Under the pieces are notes generated by a model that saw only the letters and a program-made list of their open reading frames with translations, was not told the origin of the DNA and made no database searches. From assembly GCF_030272615.1 (NCBI RefSeq), contig NC_081414.1, positions 665,783,938-665,847,937 of the forward strand: a stretch of DNA of 64,000 nucleotides, read 5' to 3'. Position numbers and translations under genes: made by a program. Source of the stretch: Cryptomeria japonica (Eukaryota > Streptophyta > Pinopsida > Cupressales > Cupressaceae). This document shows positions 20,454 through 33,935 of this stretch, in pieces (position 1 is the stretch's first letter; every line of letters starts with the position of its first letter).

Positions 20454-23400
20454 TTACTTTGAGGAATCTTGGGTAGAAACCTGACATTTCTTCTTTTGCT
20501 TTAGCATGGCTTGCCACCTGTCCACCTCTTTGTCTATTTGCCAACTAAATTCCTTTACCTCTTCCAACTTTGCAACTAAATCTGTCCATCTGGCATCTAT
20601 AACTACCCTGGCCTCAACAATAAAATTTGCTTGGTCAACCTCAACCTTGAATAGTGAATCGAGCATATCGTTAAGGAAATCAGCATCAACCTGATCATCT
20701 ATATGCTTGATTATTTCTTCTTCCTCCAGAATCAAATCAAATTTACTGGTCCAATCAGAAACTAATTTCAATTCTCCATTACTACCATAAATTGAAGGCA
20801 CCAATTTACTATAACCTTCCCCAAATATCTGCAATTTTTCATTTATAAGCACATCCTTCCCTGTGAAAAATGCATAAGTTGCATTCATTACCTCCACCAT
20901 GTCTTTAGTGTCACTAATCTTGGGAGGGAACTCATCACTATACAACATTGCAATATCTAGCTTATCCATTAATCTACTTCTTCCTGACCAAACATTGAAC
21001 AAATGTCCAAGAAAAGCAATAGCCTCGGAGGATGTTTTACTTGCCTCTTTCAAAGAAATGTGCAAATCATGCACTACCATCAATTTTCCTTTCAATACAT
21101 TAATCCTATATTTTAGAATTCCTAACACAATAGAGATAGCCTTGACATTTTGTTCCTTTTCAAGATTTTCAATTATCTCTATGTATTCCTCCATTTTTGT
21201 TGTCACGTCAGCTGGTATTTCTTATACTTGTTTTGTAATCTGTATTGGAGGGGGCTCATTTGCAATTTTTTCTTTCAACTCCACTAACTCTTCCTCCAAA
21301 GTTCCCTTCTTCATCAGTGTATCTTCATATTTTTTAGATAATGCAATCAATTGGTTATATGTTTCTATGTATTTTCTTGACAAATCCTCTATTTTTGATA
21401 AATTCATGAAAGAAACTTGAGTAAAAAATGAGGCAATCTCCGTGTCACTTGTGTTCTGCAAATTCCAGATCATTCTATCAACTTTCTTTTCTAATTGGAT
21501 ATTTAGAAGGTGGGTATTTTGAGTGGAAGGGGCCAAAGACCAAGTAGCAAGTGTCTTGGACTTAGAATTAAATCTCAGTCCGCTTATTACATCTCCAATT
21601 TCAAATTCAATTTTAAACATTAGGTCCTCTTGCTTCCTAATCTGATCAATAATAAAAATAGACTAGATATCCCAGTTAGGCATCATAATCATACCAGTAC
21701 TCTTAATCAAATGTCTTGCATGTTCCACAGTTATTTTCTCCCTGTCAGGATCATATTCATGCAGTACCTTGATGATCTCCTCTTTCTTTTTTACATTTCT
21801 TTCCTCTATGATTAGATTTTGTCTTAATCGATTTTGTTTCAACCTTGTCAAAAAACTTTTAAATTCATCTAACTTAATAAAGTCATCATCTTTCATGAAC
21901 TCATTTGACAACATCACACGCTCATCAAAGCCTTGAGCAAGGGCTTCGTTTGTTTCTCCCTATTCTTCATTTTGTCTTGCTTCTCTGAGATGTGTCCTCA
22001 TTTGATGAAAGTAGTGTCCTTGTTCTATAGCAATTTCTCTAGCAGGGTCTCTCCTCACAATTGCACCGACCTCTTTGGTTTTTTGTTTCTTTGCAGGAGG
22101 CACTCGGGTAGATTGAACTTCATCCCCACACTCTACATCATCAATAGACACAATAAGTGGTCTCTTGCCATGTGAAGATTATCCATCTTGGGGGTCTTGC
22201 TGCTGAGTAACCACTTCTGGAATTTGAGGCATTTGTTCCATCAGAGTTTCATATAAACTCAGCATTCTGTTAATCCTCTCCAGGTATGGGTTATCAGGAC
22301 AAAATCCCAAGAAACTAGGGTCAACAACCTTCAATTCTGCTTCAACTCTCGTCAATTTTTTCCATTTTCTTATCCTTTCTTGTACTTCCTTTTTTCTCAG
22401 CAAATTTATAACCACATCTTCATCATCCAATGGTTCATGGTCCTTTATTGTGGCCCAAGGTGTCATTTTTGGCAATGCATGTTTAATAAATTGTTCGAGA
22501 TCATAGAATCTAGACACAACATTAACCAACCTATATTATTTAAGGAAATTGTTTACTTCATCAAAGGAATTCCTACCAATAGTAAAATCAGACACAACCC
22601 AAAGCCTAGGAAGAAAAGAACCCTTCCTGTGTTTCTCAAGGTATTCTTTTTCAACTAGGGTCAATTGCCAAATAAACTCCATAAAAGCAATCCTAATTGG
22701 AACAAATTTTGGTAAAATATGGGGAGGTTGAGCACACCCATAGACTCTGATCACAGTTTAGTTATCAAAAAAGAAAAAGTCCCCCCAGTTATGTGAATTA
22801 GACCAATTTGGAACATACTGGTAAGGTCTCAAAACTCTCCTAACATTAATTGATAATCTTTCCCTATTTATTCCTAGCATTTCCATAATTGGCAAAACAA
22901 TCCAATTTTCAAATAAAAGGAAAGAAGAATGGGGAGAACTATTGTCCCAAACATGGGTCCATCTTTGTATTGGAATTAAGATACCAAATTGTTCTTTGAA
23001 AAGCTCTAATTTTTTATCCATGAAGTCAACATTATAGAACAAGATTAAATGCATCAGCAATGAATAATGCTTAAATGTAGGGCTGGGTGCACCACTCTGA
23101 ATTTCAACTAGAGCATTATGAATGTGTTCAACCACATTGCCCACATAATCAAAATCTTTGTTAACATTTGGGTGTTGAATGTCCATAGCCATCATCAATA
23201 ATTCAGCTAACACTGTTGAATCTCCATCAAAACCCAACACTCTGCATAATCCATAGATTGTACAATGCATATAATGGTGGAAAGGTGTGGTGTCAAATGG
23301 TGGCTCTATACTATCTGGAATTATAATCGGTTTCCTATTCACCCTAGGCATGTATCTGGGCATTGCATGCTTCTTGATAACACCTTTGTATCTGTCATAA

Positions 23401-23894
23401 TCCTCTGCAATCTGCTCCAAATCTATATTTGTACATGCAGCACCAGTAATATGGAAAGCTTCAACAAAGCTAACTTTGTGAATTGAAACTAGGGTAGACT
23501 GGTTCTTTCTTCTAATTACCCTAGATACTGGGCAATGGTGTTTGGCCAACTCTTTGATCAAATCCACATCAACATACACATCTGGCATAATTAACTTTGC
23601 AGTATTTAAATCCCAAGGGTTTGACATCAGGACACCCTTAACCCTATTATTCCAGAAATAATGAAACAAAGCAATACCAGTCATATGAAGCGTGGTCGGG
23701 TTTCTACATTGGCTCCATAAATCTTTCCATGCTAAATCATTTGAATTCAAAGCAATGGAAGTCCTTGGTAGCAAATCTACAAATTCTTCTTTGTATTTCT
23801 TATCCTTCTTTTCCTTGGTGGCCTTAGGCTTGGAACCTCCACTTGTCGTGGCCTTGGGCTTGGAACCTCTAGTTCCACTCATCGCCTTGCTCAT
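20454..23894 (-). pseudogene. Diverged relic of the LTR-encoded ORF family
   Basis: On the minus strand one frame runs 1146 codons from 23894 to 20454. It is interrupted by six in-frame stops (near 22755, 22531, 22176, 21957, 21660 and 21219) and no frameshift. The N-terminal part matches the LTR ORF of the giant element in order: a basic Lys-rich start, a PDVYVDVDLIKEL segment against PNVFVDVELMKAL, an FDY...NVVEHIHNAL segment, HNWGDF against HNWGDW, and IRVYG...PHILP against IRVFG...PHMLP. The C-terminal third is again charged and coiled-coil-like. Two of the stops could come from CAG or CAA by C-to-T change. It establishes a protein family of about 1050-1150 residues carried by at least two diverged elements. 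The parent element's LTR ends were not found. Confidence 0.8.
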
Positions 23895-24179
23895 TTTAGC
23901 TGTAGGAGAAAAACTTAACCAATTTTCTAAAATTTTCCCACACCCAACACTCTGAATTCTCCAACGTTGTTGCAGAGCTCAATTCATTGGATTACCTCAA
24001 AGATAGAATCATAGAATGCAATTATACAAAATCTTAGCTCGATCATGCAATTTATGGTATTTGTGTGCCGTCACTTCTCTCATTAATTGGCACACTTGAA
24101 TGAACTAGCTACTGTGGCATTATTCATTAATTCAAAGCTGAAGTACTGGAGCAAAATTTGAATTCATGCCCTTCTATTT
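23895..24179. other. Leader region upstream of the minus-strand relic
   Basis: No gene is seen. In the minus-strand sense it lies between the GCTCGC-rich block and the relic ORF start, so it is probably the 5' leader or LTR part of that old element. Confidence 0.4.
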
Positions 24180-25270
24180 AATTGTCATTCAAAACTTTTA
24201 CAAAACCCGACAAACAAGTCCACGTGTCAATCCCTAATTGCTTAGCAACCAGTTATAACAACTTCGAAAGTAACCACCTAACTGGTGAGTTAGCGACAAT
24301 GCTACCAAATCCTCTTAATTGCAAGCTCGCAACCCATTTTACAAATCCTCAAAGAATCTCGCGAGTGAGCGACAGTCGTTGATCTTCATCAAGCCCTTCA
24401 GTCAGAACCTTGCAAAATCATTTGTAATATTCTTTCTTTACCTGGGAGTTGGTGACCACTGCAAATCTAACAAAACAACTTATTTCATCGCAAGCTCGCA
24501 AATCAAAACTTAACTTGACTTAAACCCTTGCGAGCCTGCAACAACAAGACACTTAACTGGCATCGCATGCTCGAAACACTTTTTGACTTAAGACTTACAA
24601 GCCCACGAGCATGCGATGACCACAAAATCTGACCAAAACTTACATGTCACCAGATCACAACATAAAATGCTAAACAACTTCAAAACCTACGAGCAAGCGA
24701 TGAAACCAACTAAGCTGCGATACCAACCACATCGCATGATCACAAATTAAAATGACTTAACCACGAACACCTCATGACCTTGTGATAACATAAAATCACA
24801 CCTAGTCGCAACCTCGCAACATAAAATGGTCAAGTGCAAAACATCTTGTGAGGTAGCAACAACTAAAATCTCCTAGTACTCGCAAGCTCGCAACTTAAAC
24901 TGACTTGATGATAAAGGACCTGTAAGATAGCGATAACCATAAAATCTCAAACTATTTATCTCTTGACCGTAGCGACCCAGTGAGTACCAACAAAAATCAA
25001 TGTTTTATGTTAATTACCTTCATAAACAGGCACGAGTAGTGGCACACAGACCATTAATGACTTACTCGCTAACTCTCTTGGCTATAATGCATGGCATCAG
25101 ACCAACTCGAGACCTCATGACCAAAGCAATTTCATTAACAATCTCCATCTCGCTAACATAAAATACTAACACCCAAAAAACTAGAGACCTCGTGATTTAA
25201 ACCCAAACCAACACTCGTTAACTCGCCACTTAAATTGTTAAACATGAAATTTATCTACAAGTTAGAGATG
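24180..25270. repeat. GCTCGC/GCGAGC-rich repetitive stretch, copy 2
   Basis: GCAAGCTCGCAA, GCGAGT and AGCGACC-type phrases recur many times. About 25067-25215 is similar in order and orientation to 808-935. In the minus-strand sense this lies upstream of the relic ORF, so it may be LTR sequence of that element. No coding potential is visible. Confidence 0.6.
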
Positions 25271-25975
25271 AAACATTAAACATGTCTCATTGTATGACCA
25301 ACCGTTTGACCATACTTGATGTTGACATGGACAAACAAAGAGAGGACAACTGAGATTTTCAACACATGACAACTTCGGTTTACTAGACAACTAAGACAAA
25401 AAAACAAACACAAAACCCTAATTGCCATGAACATCGTGTTAAGCATTTAATGTAGAACAGTAGAAAGGTTCTAACAGTTATGCAATATGAATAATTTTAT
25501 AGATCTTGTGACACAAATTGTTGCATTTCATGTTCAACATAATGTGCAACCAATTTACTAATAATTCAGAAACTAAATTCTAATTGTTTACTAATAATTC
25601 AAATTCACAATTAAAAATATCAAATAAGTATCCGTTCTCATTGACAAATTCAACTAATACAATATCAAAAATGATCAATGACAACTATAGTATTGCAAAT
25701 TGTAATATGACTCAAGAACTGTAGTATAAATACCTATAAACTGACTGCTAATTCACTTCAGTGACTCAGTCTAAGGCTTCTATATCCCAAATGGACTCAA
25801 GATCCAGAAACTGACTAGTACTAAAAGGTTCATCTTCATTCTGAGTCGGGTATTCAAAAATTTCTTCATCTTCATGCTAACTCTGAGTCTACGATCCATC
25901 ATTTGTCTCAACACTAGCAGTAGCACCACTAGCTTTTAAAGTGTTGCACAGCCCTTGCCTTTCATGCATGGAATT
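25271..25975. other. AT-rich spacer, nothing recognised
   Basis: Only the last ~200 bp may belong to the 3' end of the hAT relic that follows on the minus strand. No terminal inverted repeat was identified. Confidence 0.4.
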
Positions 25976-28555
25976 TCAGATTGCTAGTGCCCTATCATAT
26001 GGAAAATCTCTAACATTATACTGAGTTACAAACAACCTCAAGCAAGTTCCCAAATTTTTGTCTAATTTGTTTTTGATCTTTGATTTCAAAAGCCCTAATG
26101 CATTGAAAACTCTCTCATCTTTCACCGACCCCAATATCATTGTTTGACATATATCAACAAGTTTGACATATTCTGGTATTGCAATATGCAATACTTCAAT
26201 CTGATCTATCCTTTTCCAAAGCCTTGTGATTGATCCACATTCAAATGGATTCTCCAAGTCAACCAACTATTGTTTCATACACAATGCAAAGCATTTACAT
26301 TGTTTTTTAAGATGATCTAAATTTAAAATTCCTTCTATTGGTTGTCCATTGCAATACGCATCTTTTGAAAATGTCAATATCAATTCCTCTAGTTTTTTAT
26401 GAAACACCTTTGCGTCATTTGGATCATCTCCAATTGAATGCCAAAATTGAGGATACACACAACCCATGGCTTCAAGTATTTCTTCTCAAGGGAATCTTTC
26501 ATGAATCTCAGTTGAAATTTCATATGCAATAGACTTCAAATTATCACTAACAGATTTAACAATCCTGTTAAAATCTTCTTTTTTAACTAGTAGTGCTCTG
26601 CCTTGCTTGCTCGTCTTAGATTCGTGCATTGGTATCTGAAATCCTTTTACAAAGACACATAACTCATTTTTTGCATTGAAAAGTAAAAAAATTTCAGCAT
26701 GATTCAAATATGTAATTATCTACCACCTAAAAAAATTTGGGCTTTGCCCTGTTAGATCTTAATATGGACCATCCATGCCCAAGCATGTCATTTTACGTAG
26801 AGTTCTATACTCATTGATATACAAAGTTATGTCTTGGGCTTTCTTAACAAGTTTGTTCATTGAATCTAGCATGGGGAGAAGACTAGCTAAAGTTAATAAA
26901 GTCTCTATATCACTTAACTTATGTAAGAGATCAGGAGCTTTGTCTACTGTGAGGCATTGCTCATACATTAGTCTGATCAAGGATTGATATTTTGTTAAAA
27001 CTCATTCCGATGGTCCATGCAAGGAGATCCATCTGGTCTCAACATCCTTAAGAGTCTTGTTTCCTATTGTTACTCCCTCAACAAAAATATAAAATTCTAC
27101 AAAATGTTTAGGACTTTGGCAGAAGTATGAGTGGAGCTCGTGGACCAGATCTTTAACTTTTGACACTGTAGGGAAATTACTTACAATTATATATGCTAAA
27201 TTCATTTGATGGGCCATGCAGTAAATTCCAACCATGTATGGTGCAATACTAGTTTGTAATCTTGTGCACAGATTGGTCCTTTGACCATACATTACTATAG
27301 CTACATCATCTTCAACACACACCAACTTCTTGGCAATTGTCAAGTCATCCATACCAGCAATTTCATTCAAAGCTTTCTTAACTTCCAAATATAAATTTTA
27401 TGTTGTTGAACTGCCCCTCATTTTACTAACACAAAGTAGATGAGCTCGACGGATGTGTTATTTTACAGTATACACATGCATATAGACCCAAGCAATGTTA
27501 TCTACCGCAGTAACTTCATCTATGGATAATGAGATGAATTTTCACTTTTTTACACTCTCCTATAAATTTTTGTTTTCCACCTCAACGAGATAGTTTTCCA
27601 TTTCCCATCCAACGTTTATTGAGCAATGTGACACATGATAGTGAGGAACATTCAAAAAAGATAATAAATTACTATATTCTGGGAAATCTTTCATAGGACG
27701 CCCTCTCGACAGAATATGAAAAATAACACTCATTTGAACACTCTTTGCCAGGTTTGCATCTTTCACTGCATGTTCAAGCCCAGCCTCGATTGTATTTCCA
27801 AATCCACTATTACCAATCAGTGTCATTTTGTGGTTATGGTCTTCATATTCTGCAGCATACTTAACATGAATACATTCGTCCTTTGATTTCCATCTTACTA
27901 CTGGTGTTTCATTTCCGTCTATGATCTATTTTTCATAAACCTTACCAATATGCTTTTCTATGGTGTCAAGCTTTAGCTGCATCTTCTTCTCTCTTTTAGT
28001 TTTCTAGCTACAAATCTTACACCTGCATTATGTTGGTTGTTCATCATTGTTTGGGACTAGTTCAATGAATGGGTACTTTCCAACCCAATCAATTTTAAAA
28101 CGCCTTGTCATTTCCCACTCTCACCCCAGTTTTACTTTCCTTTTTCTTTTCTTCCTACCAACATCATCTTCAGTACTAGCATTTGCATCTGAGAGAATTA
28201 TCTCATTGTGTGTATCCCTTAGAACATCTTCTGCCATGCCGGTATTATCATCCTCATTTGATGCATTTAACTCAATGACAATCCCACCTTGTGGTGGTGG
28301 TGAGCTACTGTGAATGGCTTCTGTAACTGTAGAAGTTGATGGACCAGAAACTTTGCCAATTCCAAAGCAAGACTTTGTGGTAGTATCTTTAAGTTTTGGG
28401 CATTTTGATGGCCTCCCAATCCCTTCAGTTTCACCGTCCTGAGGAGTCTTACCCTTGTCTGACATCCCAATCCCTTCACCACCTGGAGGAGTCTCACCCA
28501 TGTCTAACATATTGAGTCTTGACCTCTCACTACGAATTAAAACTAATACTATCAA
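25976..28555 (-). pseudogene. hAT-superfamily transposase relic
   Basis: Fragments on the minus strand, in order from 28555 down, give a low-complexity N-terminus, then a zinc-finger-like piece with CRCKIC. Next comes a central segment near 27350-27010 with the hAT-type CMAHQMNLA motif and a following TRW (DVETRWISL). A C-terminal part near 26260-25980 resembles the hAT dimerisation region. Several stops and at least some frame changes break it. It would have been a cut-and-paste transposase or a domesticated relative of the DUF4371 type. The parent family is uncertain, and neither terminal inverted repeats nor an 8-bp duplication were found. It is certainly inactive. Confidence 0.6.
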
Positions 28556-29244
28556 GTATGAAGAAATGATTACTCACCTTTATGCCTTCTCAATTCTCTG
28601 AATCAAGAATCAAGAATGCCTGGGCCTGTGTTGCAGGATTGTAACTTTGGCCCTCCGCCCTACAATGAACTTCGACGTTCCAACTCAAATTGCAGAATGT
28701 GAATCGAGAGCTCCCAAATTTACTAATCAGACAGGAACAAATTGTAAGAAAGAGTGTTTCAAACTTTCAATTGTATTTATATCAATCCATGATTGCATTT
28801 TTGGCCAATTGTGTGGGCATTTCAAAATGCATCTTGATTTAAATGGGGTGAAATGGGTCCTCAAATGCTTATAATATTTTAATTGATATTGGTGAATTTG
28901 GCTAACGCGTGCAATGAACATTTAATTTACCGTTGGCGAAATAGGTCCTGGATACAGGGTCGTTTTACTATTTTTGGCAAATAACAGAGGTGATCTAATA
29001 TCCACGTCCGAGTGATTCCAGGTGAATATTACGAGCATGCACGTCGAATGGTGTGTGGTCAATGGTGAAGCTAGAATACAGTGGACCATTAACCCCAAAA
29101 TTTTGAGTGATTTGACCACTATGTTTCCCCAATCTATTCGCCATTTCCTCCAAAAAAACACGGAATTCACCAATTGGCAGATTCACCACTAAAAAACTCT
29201 CTGAACTACACAACTGTGGAGAAAACATGTCTAACAGTAATATT
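28556..29244. other. Spacer, nothing recognised
   Basis: The sequence between the hAT relic and the Tat fragment holds only short shadow frames. It may include the 5' untranslated part of the hAT element. Confidence 0.4.
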
Positions 29245-29306
29245 CACAACCCAAAAGTTGCGACATTATATGCTCACACATTTAGTTAAGTTGATTTCTA
29301 TGAGTC

Positions 29307-29995
29307 AATCCCCTAAAGTATCTGCTAAGCAAGGCGATACTGACAGGTAGACTAGCTAAATGGCTCATGGTGCTAAGTGAATTTGAGATTGAGTATGTTG
29401 ATCAAAAAGCTATTAAAGGACAAGTAACTACAGATCGACTAGTTGAAGCGCCCCTACATGATGATACTCCATTACACATTGAATTTCCTAATGCAAATGT
29501 TCTTACTATCAGCAAGAAGACTTGGGACCTATATTTTGATGTCTCTTACACACAACATGGACCAGGTGCAGGAATCCTATTCATAATGACTCAGGGCCAC
29601 ACTATCCCTAAATCATACAAGCTAAGCTTCCCATGTGCAAATAATATGACAGAATATGAAGCACTAGTCATTGGTCTCAAGATGGCCATTGGATGGAATA
29701 TCATAGGGTTGCATATCTATGGTGATTCATAACTAGTTATCAACTAGATAAATGATGAGTACCAAACCAAGTATGATAAATTGATGCCCTACAAGAAACT
29801 AGTTGATGATTTCAAGAAATACTTTGCAGAGATCACTTTTGTTTATATCCCAAGGAATGAAAATAAAGCAATAGATTCCATGGCAAAGATAGCATCTCTT
29901 TTACAAACTCAAGAGAATTAAAAGCGTTATGAATTCCTTGTGGAAGAACTCTTTTATCCAGCCCATGATTCCCCTGACACACAAATTGTCTACAA
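29307..29995 (+). pseudogene. Standard RNase H tail plus extra RNase H, broken
   Basis: The frame opens with PLKYLLSKAILTGRLAKWL, the typical end of the gypsy RNase H followed by its linker. The extra RNase H then shows FDVS (first Asp), MTEYEAL (Glu), YGDS (Asp) and a later KAIDSMA (Asp). All four catalytic positions survive, but stops appear just after YGDS near 29730 and 29745 and again near 29920. It is inactive by truncation and stops. Confidence 0.8.
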
Positions 29996-30039
29996 TATAT
30001 CCAAAATTGATTCCTCATGATATGGCCCAACATATATTT

Positions 30040-31275
30040 ACTTGAAACATAATATCCTTCCTCCAGATCTTTCGTGAAACCAGAAATGGAAATTTATCCA
30101 TCAATCCGCTCGTTATACCATTATCGTTGATACCCTTTACAAACAAGGTCTGGATAACACTCTCCTCAAGTGCCTCGAATGTGGTGAATCCGAAAAAGCC
30201 TTAAACAAAGTCCATGAAGGTATTTGTGGCATACATTCAAGTGGTCTTACGCTGGATAAGAAACTCATATGCTTGGGATATTATTGGCCCTATTATGGAA
30301 AGAGATTCATTCACATATGCTAAGAAATGTAAACAATGTCAGATTCACGACAATCTGATACATGCACCAACACAAAAGCTACATCCTTTGGTAGGATCAT
30401 GGTCATTTTCTCAATGGGGTCTAGACCTAATAGGAAAACTTCACCCTTCATCTTCAAATGGAGACAAGTTTATTTTGACTTCTACAGAATATTTTACTAA
30501 ATGGATTGAAGCAATGCCTTAAACAACAGTGACAGGGAAACAAATAGCTTATTATATCCTCAATTATATCATTTGTCGCTACGACATTCCCATCTCCATT
30601 ATCATTGATAATGGAAGACCCTTTAAGAATCAAGATGTACAAGAACTATGTGAGCGATTCCAAATCCAGCATAGATTCTCAACACCCTACTATCCTCAAG
30701 GGAATGGTCAAGTTGAGGCATCCAACAAAACAATCCTGAAAATATTGAAGAAGACACTCAACGGAGCTGGTAAGGACCAGGGCATTCAGTTGAATCCCGC
30801 TCTATGGGCTTATCACACTAGCATCTGTACACGCAATGGGGCAACTCCATATTACCTTGTATATGGGTCAAGAGAAATCTTACCAATTGAAGTAGAGATA
30901 CCTTCTCTACGGGTGTCACTAAAGGGAGTCATTCCAGATGAGGAGCAAAGAGTATCAAGGTTACAAGAACTAGAATTGCTACAAGAGCATCACCAAAATG
31001 CTTCTAATCACTTAAAAGCATATCAACAAAGAATGGCAAGAAGCTACAATCACCAGGTCAAGCCGAGAGTATTTCGGTTAGGAGACCTTGTCTTAAGAGA
31101 AAATCCATGTAACCAACAAGATCGAGAGAAAAAGGTAAAATTTGAACCAAACTGGTTAGGTCCTTTTGTTGTGGTTGCTGCATATGGATTTGGAGCCTAT
31201 AAATTGTCAACAACAAAAGGCGAGCGGCTTGAAGAACCTATCAACACAATGCATCTAAAGAAGTTTTATGTCTGA
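30040..31275 (+). pseudogene. Tat-type integrase, broken in the N-terminal part
   Basis: A frame-disturbed N-terminal zinc finger (KKCKQCQIH) leads into WGLDLIG (first catalytic Asp). A stop follows at about 30520. The frame then runs open from 30529 to 31275 with IIDNGRPF (second Asp) and PQGNGQVEASNK (Glu), and a C-terminal NWLGPF of the GPY/F type ending HLKKFYV. It would splice element cDNA into host DNA. The open part of 248 residues contains two of the three DDE residues. Confidence 0.8.
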
Positions 31276-31430
31276 AAAAGCAGAAAATCCAAAAAATAGT
31301 GAAAAAGAAGAAAATCCAAAAATAGTGAAAAAGCAGAAAATCCAAAAATAATAAAAAAGCAGAAAATCCACAAATAATGGAAAAGCAGAAAAATGCAAAA
31401 ACATTGAAAATAGTGAAAAATAAAAAAAAT
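31276..31430 (+). repeat. A-rich tandem repeat after integrase
   Basis: About five imperfect copies of a 25-30 bp unit containing AAAAAGCAGAAAATCCAAAA follow the integrase stop directly. Such repeats are common in the 3' untranslated part of Tat and Athila elements. Confidence 0.8.
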
Positions 31431-32654
31431 CAAATATCAAGAAAAATGCAATAAAAATAGATGGTGAAAACCTGGCAACAAGTGCTATCTGTCAGATGGC
31501 TCTTCCATCTATGAGTTCATGCTTTCTTTCTGCATCGATCCGTCGTATTTGTATATATTTATCATAAAGCCTTTTGTACATAATCAGGCAAAACCATCTC
31601 ACTATGGCTTGGATCATCATTGTATATCCATAATAAAGTTTATTTCTCGACTAGGGGTAAGAATCCTAAACCTAGCTAGGAGAAAAATATCACTTTAAGC
31701 TTAATTAAATAGGCAGAACAACAGTTAGACAACACTTGTCAAACAAAAAGAGAGACACATGCAATGTTGAACACAAGATCAAATCATCAACCATCAACAA
31801 TTAGTTAAACATTGCAAACACATATCAATGGATGATATCTTTTGACTAATGATTTGAACACTTTGACAATAATGGTTCACCTATTTTATTTTGATTTTTA
31901 CTATCATGATTTTTTAGTAACTCAAGGATGTCTCTAACTAGAGGACTAAGGAAGGAACGTGATATTTTCTTGTCTACTATATGTGCAAGTTTATCTTAGG
32001 ATATGATCATTAGAGTACCATCAAGGACATTTTGGATTTTCACATAGAAATGGTTAATACTACCTATTTTATGCAAGCAACACTCAAGTCATCTTGGTTC
32101 AATTATACCTTGATGCTTGTGCTAACTTGCAATATCAAAACCCAGGAAAGTATTGTGCGGGTCATCATGGTTCAATTATACCATCAATGTTTGCATTCAC
32201 TTCCCACATTTTAAAGGCTCAATGATGACAAAAAGAAATGACCAAATGACCGGTCCAATCACAACATTGCATTTCATTTGCATTTGCATATTTAAAGTAG
32301 ATTGCATTTCATTTTGTATGGGATCACAAGATCTCATCTTTTCCAAGGCCAAAAGCTTCAACATGGTGTTATCTCTCTTATTAAGTGATTGATTGCATTG
32401 GACATTAACAAAAATAATCAATTCATCCATCCTACATGATAAGTTAGTTGTTTTCATCACATATAGGCATTGCATAATAATACATCATTCATATAGATCA
32501 TTCAATCATTCATTTACAATTGATCATTCATGGCATAAATATCAATCATGTAAAGTAGTGTCATCATTGCATTTCATTGCATCCATCTCATATTAATATG
32601 CATAGATAAAATCATAAAAGCATCATAAAAATAGGAAACATTTCATTACACGTG
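31431..32654. other. Probable 3' untranslated/LTR remains, not resolved
   Basis: No ORF with family support is present. The sequence may be the rest of the Tat fragment, but no polypurine tract plus LTR start was recognised. Between about 32085 and 32180 the phrase ATGGTTCAATTATACC recurs in related form. Confidence 0.4.
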
Positions 32655-32800
32655 CATCACATGGTAAATACTACATCATCATATAGAAAGCATACATCCA
32701 TCATGTAAATACTGCATCATCATATAGAAAGCATACATCAATCATGTAAATATTGCATCATCATACAGAAAGCATACATCCATCATCTAGAATCCATAAC
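32655..32800. repeat. 41-bp tandem repeat, about three copies
   Basis: Units starting near 32665, 32706 and 32747 share TAAATACTGCATCATCATA followed by AGAAAGCATACATC. They are well conserved, with a few substitutions. The flanks contain further CATCAT-rich sequence. Confidence 0.85.
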
Positions 32801-33840
32801 CATATAGAAAGTAAAGCATACATCATGAAAGTAGTTGCACAGCATAATATAGCAAGTAAAATGCATCCATAATCTCATAGGTCATATAGAGCAAGTAGAA
32901 TCGACTACATATCATATCATCAAAAATAATCAATGTCCAATGTACAATCACGTCACAAAAATATCTGAGATACATCACAATAATACATTGTGGGAGTCAT
33001 AAATATCTCACCACAAAAAGGTGTGTACATCAATGGATCAATGTCCCATATTAGTGTGACCACTAGGACGCAGAGAGGAACTCTATCCTGATGTGACAGG
33101 TCTAGTAACACCCACTAATATCCCTATACATGGTTCCCCACATGGGCGATCTCTCTAAAGTGGCCATGTCACTCCTCGGCTCTCACACTAGCTCTGTCTT
33201 GCTCTCCTGTTCATCTGTGAAAAGCCAGGAGCCCTCCGATCAACAAGAACTATAGTGTAGTATAAGGTCTTGTAGTACTCAGCCTCCCAGATCGCCTGAC
33301 GTATCATCTTCAAGGTAGCCTTCCCTGAACTAGACCCTCCTGACATGTGTACATGTGCCTCTGTCTGTCGGCACCTATCCCTGGTTGCATCTCTCTATGC
33401 TATGAGAGAGGCCATTCAAGCCTCTCCTAGACAATTTGTGCCTATGCTTGTGTCTGTACCTAGGCCATCTATGCATGTCCTTGTGCCTATAATTGTGTCA
33501 TCTAGACCTGTAATTGGGCTATCTGAGAGTCTCTCTCTGCTAGCCAACCCTCTAGTTGTTGAACCTGACCCTACATGTCACTAATCTAAGCATGTTTCTG
33601 ATGAGACGACATCCTAATGAGGCTTTGTCGTTGTGCCTCTACTCAACCTGTAGTACCCCTTCATGTACCTGCTCAACCTAGGGAACCTCCTTCTCTAAGG
33701 CCTACTAGCCCTATTCCAAAAGACCTGATATCCTTTGTCTAACCACCCGAGTCACCCAATCCATAGGTAACTCTCTAGCAGGTCTAGAACTTCTAGCCCC
33801 TGGCATGACTGTCGATACCACTACCAACGCTTTGTCGTCT
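32801..33840. other. Spacer next to the PMD relic
   Basis: No supported gene is present. The stretch from about 33345 to 33600 is open in the plus strand but rich in simple CCTAT/TGTCT phrases and matches no family. It may be the C-terminal, low-complexity part of the PMD locus. Confidence 0.35.
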
Positions 33841-33935
33841 CCCTCGTCGTCATCTCCTCCATATCCATCTCCACCACCATGATCTCCTACATCTCCTCCA
33901 TATCCATCTCTATCATCTTCTCAACCCCCACCTCC
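33840..33935. repeat. CTCC/ATC-rich low-complexity repeat
   Basis: ATCTCCTCCATATCCATCT occurs twice, within CTCCTC and CACCAC runs. Confidence 0.7.

Larger units (their letters stand above)
29245..31440 (+). mobile_element. Truncated Tat-type Ty3/gypsy element (RNase H to 3' tail)
   Basis: This is a 5'-truncated fragment. It starts in the end of the standard RNase H, continues through an extra RNase H and integrase, and ends with an A-rich tandem repeat after the stop. No matching LTR was found downstream. The domain order (standard RNase H, extra RNase H, integrase) is the one usually described for Tat elements. It differs from the intact element at 8039-14377. Confidence 0.85.
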
